Positions 33,205 to 45,247 of a stretch of DNA of 64,000 bases are shown here, piece by piece; position 1 is the stretch's first letter, and each line of letters begins with the position of its first letter. A program made the position numbers and the translations under genes. The notes below the pieces were generated by a model. The model made no database searches, was not told the origin of the DNA, and saw only the letters and a program-made list of their open reading frames with translations. This stretch comes from Pseudoscleropodium purum (Eukaryota > Streptophyta > Bryopsida > Hypnales > Brachytheciaceae): positions 20,708,001 to 20,772,000 of the forward strand of contig OZ017803.1 of assembly GCA_963969395.1 (NCBI GenBank), given 5' to 3'.

Positions 33205-36200
33205 ATGCATTCAGCTGTGATTTCAGACTGGCGGACAGCGTCAGCACCGAACGCCATTACCACCCTTCCATCCACGAGCACCTCTTATTCCTCGAGGTAT
33301 TCAGGGTCTCCTTTCATTTCAACTCACCAGCGAAGACATACATCCAAATCGGGCGGAGCATCCATTCGATTAAGAGGTGCAGTTGGAAACAGGCAACGGA
33401 TTAGGAATGATGTGTTTAGGGTTTCAGGTCTTTCCGTGCGACGCTTGTCAGGGTCATCTGGAAGTGATATCTTAGGTAAGCAGCTAAGCCAAGCAACTGT
33501 TCCTCATGGCTGGAGAAGAAGCTGGAAAAGGGTACAGGCTCCGGTTGCTCTTCAAGAATTTGAGAACGAGAATGGCGCAACTGATTTTGCACCAGCGTTG
33601 AAGCCTAAGACCATTGAGATTGATTCGCTACCGCCTTTTGTCCGAGACAGCACCATGAAAGCAGTGGATGACCTTGGAAGGCGAGTGACGGTAGGGGATG
33701 TGGCATCGCGTGCTGGTTTGAAAATCACACAAGCAGAGACTGCATTACAGGCTTTGGCAGCAGACTCTGGAGGGTTCTTAGAGGTGTTGATCAACTGAAC
33801 ATTCTCATGAAATTCTTTCTCCATAAATATATTCGCACCATTGCTTACTAGGTGTCTCAGGTACATGAAGAGCATGTTTTTTCGGCAAGGAAGTTTGGCA
33901 CTTATGCAGAGTTTCCCTGGAAATTCGTGGGATTCAGGTTTCAGATGAAGGTGATGTGCTCTACGTGATGCCTAAAGACTACCGAGCGAAGCTCACCACT
34001 AAGTCTTTGAGAATGAAGTACGAACCTCTACTCGAGAAACTCAAGGTGAGTCTTCCAATACATTTTATGTGCTTATTTCCGTTTGCTCATATTTAACACT
34101 TCCGTAGTAAACAGATTACTTTCAGTAATCTGCTTAGTGCGCCTTAGTGCCCGAGCTAAAAATGGAATGTCTACTTTTGAAGCTAACAGTAAAGTATGGT
34201 AACTCTCAAAACATACTTCTATCGTTAAAAAATGTAGGGTATTATTTCGTCTTTCTATTGGCACATTTTGTTGCCTTGAAGCATCCTACATGAAGCTTCC
34301 TACATTTTATCTCAGTTCCTATGGGAGCAGTCACTTTTGGCCATTTGGGCTCTTAGGGATGAAAATAGTTATATCAGTGTTTTTCGGCCAAACGCTGGTT
34401 TCTAAAGATCTTAATTAGTAGTCTGTTCTGTTGAATGCAAATAAGAGCTCTTCTTAGCATCTGTATTACCTAATATAAAGTTTGACAAATTTTATGCGGT
34501 GTAGATCACTGCTGTATGTCTTGCGTGTCACCTTCTAACGATCACTTTTCTTCTTAGGCCCTAGCAGAATATGCGATACGAGTTTCCTTCGGAACTGCAC
34601 TACTTGCATCAATTGTCATTGTCTACACTTCTATAGTTGTCATCCTCTCTTCTGGCAGGAGGTGCGTAATAGCAGCTACCACATTTTTTCGCTTTCGTTT
34701 CAGCATGTTCGGAGGCATTAAATTGGGGTTTTGTAGATTTTACTTCGTATAGGCCTCTTAACTATTCTTGTATGCGGTATTGCTCTATTCTGCACTCTTC
34801 TGTGATGTCTCTTAGGGGTGTGTGTGTGTGTATGTGTGTGTGTTGTCGTTTGTGTCATGCAGTGATGATGACAACAGAGGAAACCGAGGGGGCTATTCAA
34901 ACCAACGGTACAACAACCCGGGATTCTCCATGTACATCAGTCCCATGGATCTGTTATGGTGAGTAATCTCAAATGGAATGAAAATTAAAACATATTGGGA
35001 ATCCATTCTTCAGGTATTCTGATTTTTACAGAAGTTTGCTTTAATGTATTGGAAAATAATTTCTAAGATCCTGCATTTGAACAGGTATTGGAATCCTAAT
35101 TATTACAGAAGCAGGAGACCAGTTCAGCGGGGTGGTGGTATGAACTTTTTTGAGTCTGTAAGTGAATTGAAGACATTTCCTTCTGTGAGCTTAAGTGTGG
35201 GCTATTGGGGAGGTACCCTATAGAAGAAGGGTTTTGTCCCTAAATAGTGTTCTTTCAAATGCCTGAAACTTTGAGAACACTGTTTAGGGGTTTGTTGAAC
35301 GATCTGTTTTATTTTTACTTCACGTAGTTGATTCCGGAGTGGTACTGGGTGGGTGGGTGACTGGGCAAACTCCTTTGTCAACCTCCTTTACTAACAGGCC
35401 TGAGTCTATGGGTTTGAATATTTTTACAGGTATTCTCCTTTGTATTTGGGGATGGTGATCCAAATGAAGGTCTTGAGGAGGTTCGATGGAGAGCTGTAAG
35501 TCTTTCTCTATCTTACTCCTTTGTTATCGTTGATCCTTGTTACCTGGATGAGGAATCATATATACACTTGATGCCTCACGCAATGGTTCAGTGAGCACAC
35601 TAGCTGATTATGGTATACGGGCTGAATAGAGAGCCTTTTACAATTTCTACTAAGATATAATTCTATTTTTGTTTGTATTTTTGGTCAGATTGGAGACATG
35701 ATATCTAGCAAGGGAGGTGTGGTCTCTGCAGAGGAACTTGCGCCATATTTGGATGTACCTGCGTATAGTGAGGACACCAAGGCAAGCTACGTTTCACCTT
35801 TTTATTTGGAACCGATGTAGGTGTTCATGCTCTTGCTTCACTTTGTAAGTAGTAGAAGTGGTAGTAGCTATTTCATATTGTTTACTGCATTACTTGTTGT
35901 GTTGCAGGCAGATGAAGCATATGTTCTGCCAGTCCTGCTGCGTTTTGACGGTCATCCTGAAGTAGACGAACAGGTAAGCACCTTCATCGCAAGTGGTCCA
36001 TATAACATATTCTGTATCTCAAGCGTGTATTCAAACTTTCACCTACACTAAAATTTTAAATCCACAAAATTTGAAGAAATCTTACACGATATGAAGATTT
36101 CGCAATACACAGAATATTAGTAGCCCATTATTTGCACATTTTGGTCCTTTAGGTTAGAGTTGGAAGGGTTTTGAGAGGGCATCTGTTTGTGAAATTCGGC

Positions 36201-38173
36201 GCCTGTACTGTCGTTTCAAGTATATTGTGACATTTCGATTTGGGTGTCCACTTTCTGGGTATTGACCTATGACATACCATGTTACTGAATTTGGAAGTTG
36301 CTGTCTATGTGAACTGCTGTGTAGGGAAACATTCTTTATCGCTTTCCCTCATTGCAGCGGACAGCCGTGGACTGGCTTGGTCGGAGAAAGGTGGCAGCGA
36401 AAGGAGGAACAGATGGGCTGGATTACTTTTCCGAGAATCAGTGGAATTTCAGGTGGTTTCAGTTCCATGGGTGCTAAGCATTAGAGTTGTTTGTGGCTCG
36501 TTTTGGCTTTGCCGTTGCTGATGCGTGCACATCTCACTGATTATGTTGTGGTAATTTTCATTATTCGCTTCAGCTGCTGCATATCGACACTTTGCGTTGA
36601 TATATCATTACTCCTTGTCTACTAATGTGCTAGTGATTAACATGATAATTTGGCATGTCCAGCAAAGCAAGCAAGGGTGAACAGGCTCTAGTGATCGGTT
36701 TAGGTGGCCTCAATCTTGCTGGAGTTGTTATATTAAGCAGCCTGCTCCGGTATACGCACTTTTTTTTTCTTATATCAATTCGCTTACGTGTAATGTGACT
36801 TTTTGTCATGATTTCACCATTGATAGATTTTGGTCAGTAGTCTTGAAACTCTCTGTTTGTCTGCAATTTGAGATTTACTTGGCCATATAGAGGTTTCATG
36901 CGTGGGCTTTAATATTGCAGTTCTTGTCTCCAGCTCGTCCACTTTTTGTGGAATCATGAATTTTGTCACTATTTTTTTTAGAATGACACGATCCGAGTAC
37001 TCATGACATAAATTTCTTGTTATTGTTTCAGTGATTACTCTGTGATTCAATCTCTTCGTGGGAGTGGATTGATTCCATTCGCCGCCAAAGCTCTGCCTTT
37101 TCTACAGGTTTGTTTTCAAAACCAGCAAAAGCTTGATATTTAATTCTCTAATATGGACGCAAATCGAGTAGTGTCTGCTTATTTCTGCAGCATTCTCAGT
37201 TAGTCTCCTTTCGTAGTGTTGAAGGATGTCATACTTGTTTATGTTACAAATCTGCATTTCGTCGTGTATCTTTGTGAGTTTCTTTGACAACGGCTTTTTT
37301 TTTTTTGGTTGCAGGCATACACGGCTTCTTTCTTCGCAATCCCGGCGTTCAGGTGGTTCTTCCTGCAGAGACGTAATACTGAAATAGATCAACGAAATCA
37401 AGCTCGATTGGGTTGGTTGTCTGCTTTAGAAAGAGCAGGCAAAGATCTTCGCCAGAAGGTAATACACCAGTTTTGATCTCGTTTCCATTTGTTATTTCTG
37501 TGCATCGTTGAACTTCTGGACTTATCGTCTTATCTTTCATTCTCGTTATCAATGGTTGAGTCCACTGTTCAAGGTCTGTCTGGTACTCTTTTGCGCGTAG
37601 TTGCTGGTTAGTAAGGCAGAGGATCCTCTTTGCGCCGCTTTGAACATTTTAACGTATGTAGTAGGGATTCGGAGGAGGTGCACAGAGCTGTGGATTGATC
37701 TTTGATTATAAGAGCCAAACCTATTGAGGTCAAATGTATATCTCTGTGTATGAAGTTCTTATGAAATTCCAAAGTGGGATTTGGTAGACCACTAAACGTG
37801 ACACTAGATAACCCCATTTTCTTTCAAAGATCAGTGGTCTCAGACATTTTGCCAAGTCACTTGCTCTTATCACTTGCTAGGAAGTGTACGAAGAGATGGC
37901 TCGCTGTTTGTCACCGGAGATCAGTTTTGGAGAAGGAACCCAATCCCCTAACAGAGATCAGATTCGAAGAATTTGATATCAAGATTTCGCCTGGTGACTT
38001 CCTCATATTTTGTGTGTGCCCATTCTATTGCTTTGCAGCTTCAGAGTGCAAGGGATTCTGCAAAGCGTACTGTGTTGGGCCGTGACCGTATCATCTACTC
38101 AACAGAAACGGATGTATCAACGCAAGAATATGAGGCTCAAGACTGGGAGCAGCGGCTAAAGGAACGGAAATAG
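33205..38173 (+). CDS. Plastid-type membrane protein like Arabidopsis At5g03900 (gene 3)
   Basis: Exons: 33205-33783, 33938-34045, 34558-34661, 34863-34958, 35085-35157, 35430-35495, 35689-35781, 35908-35973, 36358-36452, 36663-36749, 37032-37107, 37315-37458, 38039-38173; 573 aa. All junctions keep phase; the intron after 35781 is GC-AG. From memory it resembles Arabidopsis At5g03900, labelled in databases as iron-sulfur-cluster biosynthesis family; the biochemical role is not established. The first ~60 residues are Ser/Thr/Arg-rich, like a chloroplast transit peptide. Residues ~150-215 look like a winged-helix fold (RVTVGDVASRAGLKITQAE; EVSDEGDVLYVMPKDYR). Membrane segments lie at about 235-260 (GTALLASIVIVYTSIVVIL) and 434-455 (GLGGLNLAGVVILSSLL), with a third hydrophobic stretch near 475-500. 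WYWNPNYY and YFSENQWNF are typical of the family. I see no cysteine pattern arguing for direct Fe-S binding. Confidence 0.88.
34817..34843 (+). repeat. TG microsatellite in intron of gene 3
   Basis: A (GT)n tract with one TA interruption lies just before the 34862 acceptor and forms part of the pyrimidine-poor stretch of the intron. Confidence 0.8.
35782..35907 (+). other. GC-AG intron in gene 3
   Basis: The donor reads AAG|GCAAGC and the acceptor TTGCAG|GCA. Using GC keeps the frame (ending SEDTK, then ADEAYVLP). No GT nearby does so. GC-AG introns are a small minority class spliced by the major spliceosome. Confidence 0.75.
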
Positions 38174-40119
38174 AATTGCTCACTTTTGTACTATTTGTGT
38201 ACTAGAAAACACCCAGAATGAATTACGTAATGTATTTTTTTTGTACAACAATATGCCTTGCCTGCATCTGTCCTTACTAACTTAATTCTCGTGACGTTTG
38301 TATGCGGCAGCAAGACTGATACTACTCGGTAGGTTGTGGGTACACATTTAATGTTTGACATGAATGCCGAAGTCGTGAAGCTATAATTCAAGCATGCAAT
38401 TTAACGGTTCTGTGTCTATTCTTGTCTAGTAATACTGCTACAAGGACTTCACCCAATTGATTGGTAGAATTTCCATGAAGTTCAAAATTTGTTGGGTAGG
38501 ATCTGGTGCATTTGTTCTAGACATACCCCTAAGGCTAGCTAACTAACTGGAGCTCCTAATCGGTAGGTAAAGAATATATTTGTACAAAGATACAGCTAAG
38601 CGAAAGGGGGCAAATTTTTTTTAAACAAATCAAACATCAATGCAAATCATGATTTCATGACTTCAATGAAATGTGGATATATGTAATAATATGCAACTTA
38701 CAATAATAATTTAATGATGATCTTTCAATAAAAGTTGTTAACCCTTGAAGGTTTGGAAAGTTGAATTTGGGTTGTAGTGTGGGTTTTTTTTGGTCTATTT
38801 GACATAAAAGGTGCAAGAATTGAATGAAAAATGTTTGTATCCATGATAAGCTTGGTTCAATAATATATGAAACTCCCAATTTGAATCATTATTGCATTTT
38901 GGCGTACACATCTAAGAAGTTGCAAAATGGCTACATGTTCTACTTTTGCAATGCAGTATTTGAGTATGATAAGGTATAGATGCTAAAATGACATTCAAAT
39001 GAAATTTGTTAATTCATTTGTTAATTTTCTAAGCCCATGGTATATGTCCTACCATATTTTAGTATGTAATCCAAAAGCCAAATCGAATATCATATATACT
39101 CTTTCCTATAAATCTTTAAATATAATCCATAGATCATATTTGTATGGTTAGGTTGATTGCTACACTAATCCTTAATTTTAAGGACCAAAGTATAGTCCAA
39201 ATTCCCAAAATTGTTAAGATATATGTAGTATTATAGAATGCAACTTATAACAACAATTTAATGATGAATTTTTTTTTTAAAGTTTGAAATGTAGTCCATA
39301 GATTATATCCATATGATTAAATCGATTGCAAAACTAACCATTATTTTTCAACAAATTTCAAAACCAAAAATTAGAAATTCCTTCAAAAATTGAATATATA
39401 TATTGATTGTTTGTAATTTTGACAAAATGTTTTTTTAAATTTAGGTTCAAAATATTAAGTTATAAATTATTTTGATGTTCTGAGATTTTTATTTTACTTG
39501 TTTATTCAATTTTGTTTGAATAGACATTTTTTGAACTGAAATATTTAGTTTTTAATACTTAAACTACAAAATATTTACAAAGAAGTTCTAAAATGGATAC
39601 CATATAATTGTAAAAAAATTAACACAAGAATGTACAAACAATTAGATAGATGGAAAAAAAAACAAGCTATTATTTTCTTAAAACATGTTTGTATTCATTT
39701 GTTGTTCAAAATTTGAACATTTGATCTTAGAAAAAAAAATTATTTATTTTGGGCAATGCCAAAAAGTGATCTTTGTTGGAATGGTGCAATTTTTTACATT
39801 TATATAAAGACAATTTTGTATTTATATGGAATGTTTAGGAATTGTCCCTAAAAAATGTCCCTAAAGAAAATTGTAGCACTTTTGAACAAAATATTGTTCA
39901 AAAAACACACATATTGGTCTAGTTCTTTAGGGGCTAATCAAACAATTTCAATAAAATTTGAGATTGAAGATTGAAAATTAAAAATCCCTTCTAAAATTGA
40001 TTGTAGATTGTATATTTGTAATTTCCACAAGATTTTTTTTATTTTTACAAGTTCATAATGGTTAGTTCTAGTTACGGTGATGCTTTACTCCTAATGTACC
40101 ATACATTCAAATTTTAAAC
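38174..40119. other. 3' flank of gene 3 and AT-rich intergenic DNA
   Basis: The first ~400 bases are probably 3' UTR or flank. The rest is very AT-rich, with no coding-like frame and no well-defined repeat ends that I can identify. Confidence 0.5.
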
Positions 40120-40529
40120 TAAGGTAGAAGCACCAATTGTCAGCTACACCAAATGTGTAACCTATAAGGAGCACTATTTCCAACTAAGATTGAAACAAAT
40201 TTTCAAACAAAGCTTGGAATGTGTTTTTTTGGTCCTTTTCAATGTTGGAATTAATAATGTTATGACACATGTCCCAAAAGTAGTAAGCAAGAAAGTAGAA
40301 AGTAGTGAGTAGAAAGTAATTCAACTATGATTGGAATTAGAAGACTTTAGGCATTGGCTACTAGTGAAATGCACTTTATGACTCCCAAAATTCACAGTAA
40401 TTGCAATTTTGGGAATAAAATTATGAAAAAATCACAATCCCCATATTACCTATCTTCCTATATGGGAAAAATTTCCACCACCTCATATTGCTCACCACCT
40501 GCTCCAAAATAGCTTAAATGATCAATTTC
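40120..40529 (+). repeat. Repeat related to the 43361-43895 region
   Basis: It starts TAAGGTAGAAGCACCAATTG. The following sequence aligns with 43361-43870, sharing CTATTTCCAACT, TCCTTTTCAA(T/G)GTTGGAA and CCTATCTTCCTA. A right terminus for this copy was not identified. Confidence 0.6.
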
Positions 40530-40889
40530 TAAGGTAGGAATGTCCATAACCAATAGTGTATCCATAGTTTGATAGTAAAGTTCCCTTAAAGTGTTTCCAA
40601 ATGTACCTTGAAACCATGTTCATACTTGATTATGGTTGGTGGGCTCTAATTTTTTTTAATTTCGGTGTTAGAATCAAGGCAAATTTTATAGAGTGTGGTT
40701 TAGGATGCCCTATAGAGTTCTACTTTGAAAATTTGTAGAAATTAAATGCTTTACTCAAAAATTCTAATTTTTTTTTGAAAATTCATGATTTTCAATTACT
40801 AACATTAAAAAAAATATTTTCTCTAGAAAAAGTTGCCTCCAGCTATGCTGAATTGCTTAAATTGATGGTTATGGGTGTTCCTACCTTAG
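40530..40889. mobile_element. MITE with TAAGGTAGG inverted ends (360 bp)
   Basis: The left end TAAGGTAGGAATGTCCATAA and the right end, read inverted, TAAGGTAGGAACACCCATAA match at 16 of 20 and continue as CCA. There is no coding capacity. The outermost TA could be a two-base target duplication, as in Tc1/mariner MITEs, but longer duplications are not excluded. Confidence 0.65.
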
Positions 40890-42111
40890 TGTGTTTACCT
40901 TAAAGATGAAAAAAACATCCATTGCAAGCTTCTTGCAAGTTGTAAGCTTAAGTATGCTTGAAATGTTATTATCAAATCTCCATCACTGAAGGACAAGATA
41001 AGCTTTAAGTGTCACACAAGTCAGAGTGCAGGACTACGAATATGTACCACATCCCGGCGAGATTATCAGGAACTTAGACATCATTCAACTCTCCATCCTA
41101 CCTAAACTCAAACTGTTTGAAATTTCTCGTTTAATTAGATATGAGAGTTTTCAATTTCAATTCTCATTTAATTGCAGTGACTGAGATAGACATCTCAGAT
41201 GTAAGTTACTGTACAATTATCAGAAATTGTAGTGGAGCAAAATGGCTTGTCCATCACTTTTGAAAACGACCTCCTCACTCATAGGAAAACAACAACATCA
41301 ATTTATTTGAGAAGCTTGGCTTTTTCTTTTCCTTTCGTTGGAAAACAAATGGAGTTTCATACTAAAACAAAAAAGAAACATAGTCAAGAGCCTGAAGGCA
41401 CTGGATATAAATGAGCTGGAGAAAGCAAGCAAGACTTCGACAAAAACTTAGTCTAGAGTTCAAAGGCATTGGCCACTCTAAATGAAGAGAAAGTGAATAG
41501 GACTTAAGGTAGGAGGTCCATAAATGGACCACCTAAGGACTGGAACTGAATTTTGTGGAGGCTAAACATCTTGAAAAAGAATTCAATAAATTTTCCTTGA
41601 AAGACAAGTGGAATTGACATCTAACCCCAATCGTTTCATATTTTTTAGACCTTTGTGGAATTAGTAACAAATTTTTGAAGTTGGAAAAAAGTAGTCATTT
41701 GTGGTCATCAAAAGCGACCACTTGCTGAAATGTGTGTTGTTGGTACATTGAAGAAAGAAAAATGTACATCTGAGTCATGATCACTTTTGATGCCTTGTTG
41801 GAGTTTGAGCCTCCTACCATAGATAGAGGATGAGAGTGAAAGCCTGTCTACTAGCAAGAACTAAAGAACAAGGTTAGATATGGTCCAATGAGTTCCAAAT
41901 TTGGTTAGCTCTATGTGGGTGTTTACTAGCAATAATCCTAGCCTTTATCAAGGTTGCGTGGCCATGGTCAATGAGTGCATTCCAAAGAGCAAACCTAAAT
42001 AGATGAAGAATTGTTTGAGCATAGTTCTAGACTACCATAGCTTTAGGACACCCAAAAGAATTTTGAATCAAACTTTCATCATTTCTAGTGATACAACAAA
42101 TGCATTGGGCA
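40890..42111. other. AT-rich intergenic DNA
   Basis: No gene is seen. A fragment at about 41509-41545 (AAGGTAGGAGGTCCATAAAT) resembles 23727-23750, a further dispersed-repeat end. Confidence 0.45.
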
Positions 42112-42682
42112 TTAACACCTAGATCCTTTTCCAAAATTGACAATTTGGGAAAAATCATTATAAAGTGCTATTTGGAAGAATATTTTGGAATTGACATAGG
42201 AATAAAAGTTTAAGATTTTGAGTTTTTAGATTCCATCAGTATGGTTGGATTCACTAGTGCAATCACCAATATTCTTTTTCTAAATTTTGAAAGGGATATT
42301 TTAGAATTCCTTCTAAATTCAATTACAAGCAAAATATTATCATTTTTTGAGTAAAGCTTGTTGTAATGGATTTGAAATGAGGTTATCTTGATAAGGTGAT
42401 TTTCTTGAAATTTTTGTGTTCCTTAAATCTATTACCTCATTTTTGCAAATTTAGTTTTGAACTAAAATCAATGCAATTTTTGGCTTTGCACACTTCCACA
42501 TTTGTAATTTTAGAAAAACAAGAACTCTAAAAATACCCAAATCCAAATATTGGATAGGACAAGAACTTCATAAAGTATCTCCACAAATTACATGACTTTC
42601 ATCCAAGCAATAATGAAAAAGAAAACTAAATTTCAATTTGTTCATCATCCAAAAATTGGACGTTAGAGTGCTTTAGGGTTAA
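42112..42682. mobile_element. Probable TTAA-flanked element (571 bp)
   Basis: TTAA lies at 42112-42115 and 42679-42682. The right end (CCAAAAATTGGACGTTAGAG, then TGCTTTAGGG-TTAA) matches the ends at 21992 and, inverted, 56123. The left end (TTAACACCTAG) is a weaker match. Confidence 0.45.
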
Positions 42683-43360
42683 TTACTAGATGAATTACCT
42701 TACACCAAGTACCAATTGCCACTTTTATTGTGCCATATCTATCACAGAAATACCACATCCTTCTAGAGGTGATCTTCAATGGACTACAACTCTCTTTCCA
42801 TGGAGGTTTGAAGTTGGATTGGAGAGAAGCTTCACTTTCAACTATTCAACACTCTTCTTTAGCTATACTAATTTATCCTATTATTGAAGGCACAAAATTA
42901 CTGTCACATCAACCCAAAAAAATGGTAGGTAGCAACTAATATGATTCATATAATTTCAATTTGCACTAATTTAAGCAGGCATGATTTTGATAAAGTAGTG
43001 TTACATGTGCTAACAAGATAAATCAGTGTATTGTGTGAATCGTTGTGATGTGTAGGTTGCTCCTAAATGTGACAAAATTTGGTCGTATGATTGAAGAGCC
43101 AAACTTCCTTCACACTTCATTTCAAATACCAAAAATAAATGTACACAAAATATTGGAGTAGGTCTTTCTACCAACCCAAAATAAATGCTGCCATAGGTAA
43201 TAACAAGTAGTCTTTCACTTCAATCTTTGTAAACCCCGACCAAGAAATGTCCCGTTCAAAAGGTGGGCAGATTATTTCCTGTAATCTCCTTGCTAACACA
43301 AGAAATCCGTATAATCGGTGATTAAGCTATAGAGTTTTTAGGGGATAGAAGTGAAGTGAG
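42683..43360. other. Intergenic DNA, no gene seen
   Basis: Two overlapping short frames at 42690-42939 are not recognisable and have no splice context. Otherwise it is AT-rich sequence. Confidence 0.45.
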
Positions 43361-43500
43361 TAAGGTAGAAGCACCCATTCCTAACCAGTGACCCATACCC
43401 AACCTGTAGGGTGCAATTATTTCCAACCAAGGCTAGATAGAACATATTTCCAACCAAAACTCTAAATGTGTTTTTTCCTCCTTTTCAAGCTTTGGACAAA
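43361..43500 (+). repeat. TAAGGTAGAAGCACC repeat end adjoining the 43501 MITE
   Basis: It starts TAAGGTAGAAGCACCCATTC, like 40120, and carries the same TTTCCAACCAA blocks. It directly precedes a second element end at 43501, which suggests nested or tandem insertion of related elements. Confidence 0.55.
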
Positions 43501-43895
43501 TAAAGTGGAGGCACCAATAACCAACGCCACCTAGTATCCAACCTAGAAGGTGTGCTATTTCCAACTTTAGCCAGATCTCAAGCTTGAAATTTGTTTTTTT
43601 ATGTCCTTTTCAAGGTTGGAACTAATAAGGTTAAGACATGTTACCTAAAGTAGTGAGTAAGAAAATACAGTTTTGAATTGATCGGAATTGGAAGACTCTA
43701 AACATTGCTTCTAAGTCAAGAGTTCTTTCACCTCCCGAAATGCACTAAAATTTCAATTTTCTGAATAGAAATCTGAAAATTTCGCAGTCTCTATATTTCC
43801 TATCTTCCTACACGGGAAAAATATCCACCAACTCATACTACGTAGAATCTGCTCCCAAATTTCTTATTTGATTGGTTATTGGTGCCTCCACCTTA
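43501..43895. mobile_element. MITE with GTGGAGGCACCAATAACCAA ends (395 bp)
   Basis: The left end TAAAGTGGAGGCACCAATAA and the right end, read inverted, TAAGGTGGAGGCACCAATAA match at 19 of 20 and continue CCAA. The terminal sequence belongs to the same TAAGGTRGR family as 40530-40889. No coding capacity. Confidence 0.75.
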
Positions 43896-44393
43896 AGTTC
43901 GTGACACAAGTCCCAAAGTAGTAAGCAAGAAAGTAAACTATAATGAGTGAGAAAGTAGTAGTTCTTGCCAATGGTTGGAATTCATTTGGAACAGTCTAAA
44001 CGTTGTCAGCTATGGGTCTAGACAACACTTTTTGCCTTCCAAAATTCATAGTAATTTTAGTTCAAGTGATAAAATGACCAAAAATTTTGCAATCCCATCG
44101 GTCATTTCTTTCATTGCACCTTTGAAAATACTTGCTTTGAATTACTCATTGAAACCATATAGACTCCAAATGCTCCAGTTCTTCCTTCATATGGGATGCT
44201 TCTAGCTTTGTGAAGCTATATCTATTCCTATCTATTTAGTTGTAGCACAGAATTGCAGAGCCAGGCTAAGTTCCACTTTCTTGGGTTCATAAAACGAATC
44301 CTTCCTGCTAAAGCTCAAGTAAGTAAGCCATGTGTAGACATGTGAACATGTCTGGAAAGCCAAAGCCACAGACTCTGCAACTTCAGCTCACTG

Positions 44394-45247
44394 CTAACCC
44401 CTAAAATGCCCAACCGACCATATACGGTCGATCCGAAATTTCAGGCTCATTTGGGTGTGGGCAGTTCAATTTGTTTGACTATTTAAAATTTAAAAAAATT
44501 GGGGGGCAGTTTTTTTCAGGGTTTTAGGACAATTGAAAACTTTCATTTTTCATTGAAAAAGGTATACATTTTATTTCTGATTGAAAGGTATTCAAAGTCA
44601 TATATGTGTCCATTAGTGGAAGAGTGAAGCTTGCTAATTTGACTTCATTTCCCAACTTTGAGCAAAGTTTACCAATTTTTTAGTGGATTTTTGGGATCTA
44701 AAGACTCGTACTTGTCCAATTTGTTTGGAAGATGGTCCCAATGGCAAGTGTATAGTGTTTTCATGATTTTCACTATTGAAAATTTAAACATGCAAGTGTT
44801 GATTTGGAGTTATTTGTGATTTATACTTATTTAAAAACAAATTGCATCTTCAACAATTGCAAGATGGATTGTGTAACGAATTTGATAGCTTCAACTTGTG
44901 AAAACAAGTTTTTTGAAAGTGCATTTTAGTGTGTTGACACAATTTGTAGATGATCTTGTCACCTCCGATTCCCCCAAAAAGTGATGTGCAAAGTTTTGAA
45001 ACATTGAGGGGAGAGGCAAGATACTAAAAATAAAAATTGTACATTTCTCTTGTTATAATCTTACAACTCCTATGCAATTTTCTACAGAAAATTGGTGAAC
45101 ATACTTATAAGCAAGCTCTTTAAACATTTATATGGTTAGATTTTGAAGGAAAAAAAAAAATTTTGCTTCATTGGAATTAACTATGAGTCCACGTTCTTTT
45201 TTCATAGTCAAAACACACTTGAAAAGGCTTGGACATTTAGGGGTTAA
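44394..45247. mobile_element. TTAA-type element (854 bp)
   Basis: The left end reads CTAACCCCTAAAATGCCCAA and the right end, read inverted, TTAACCCCTAAATGTCCAAG. One base of the left TTAA is changed. The interior is AT-rich without a coding frame. Confidence 0.65.
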
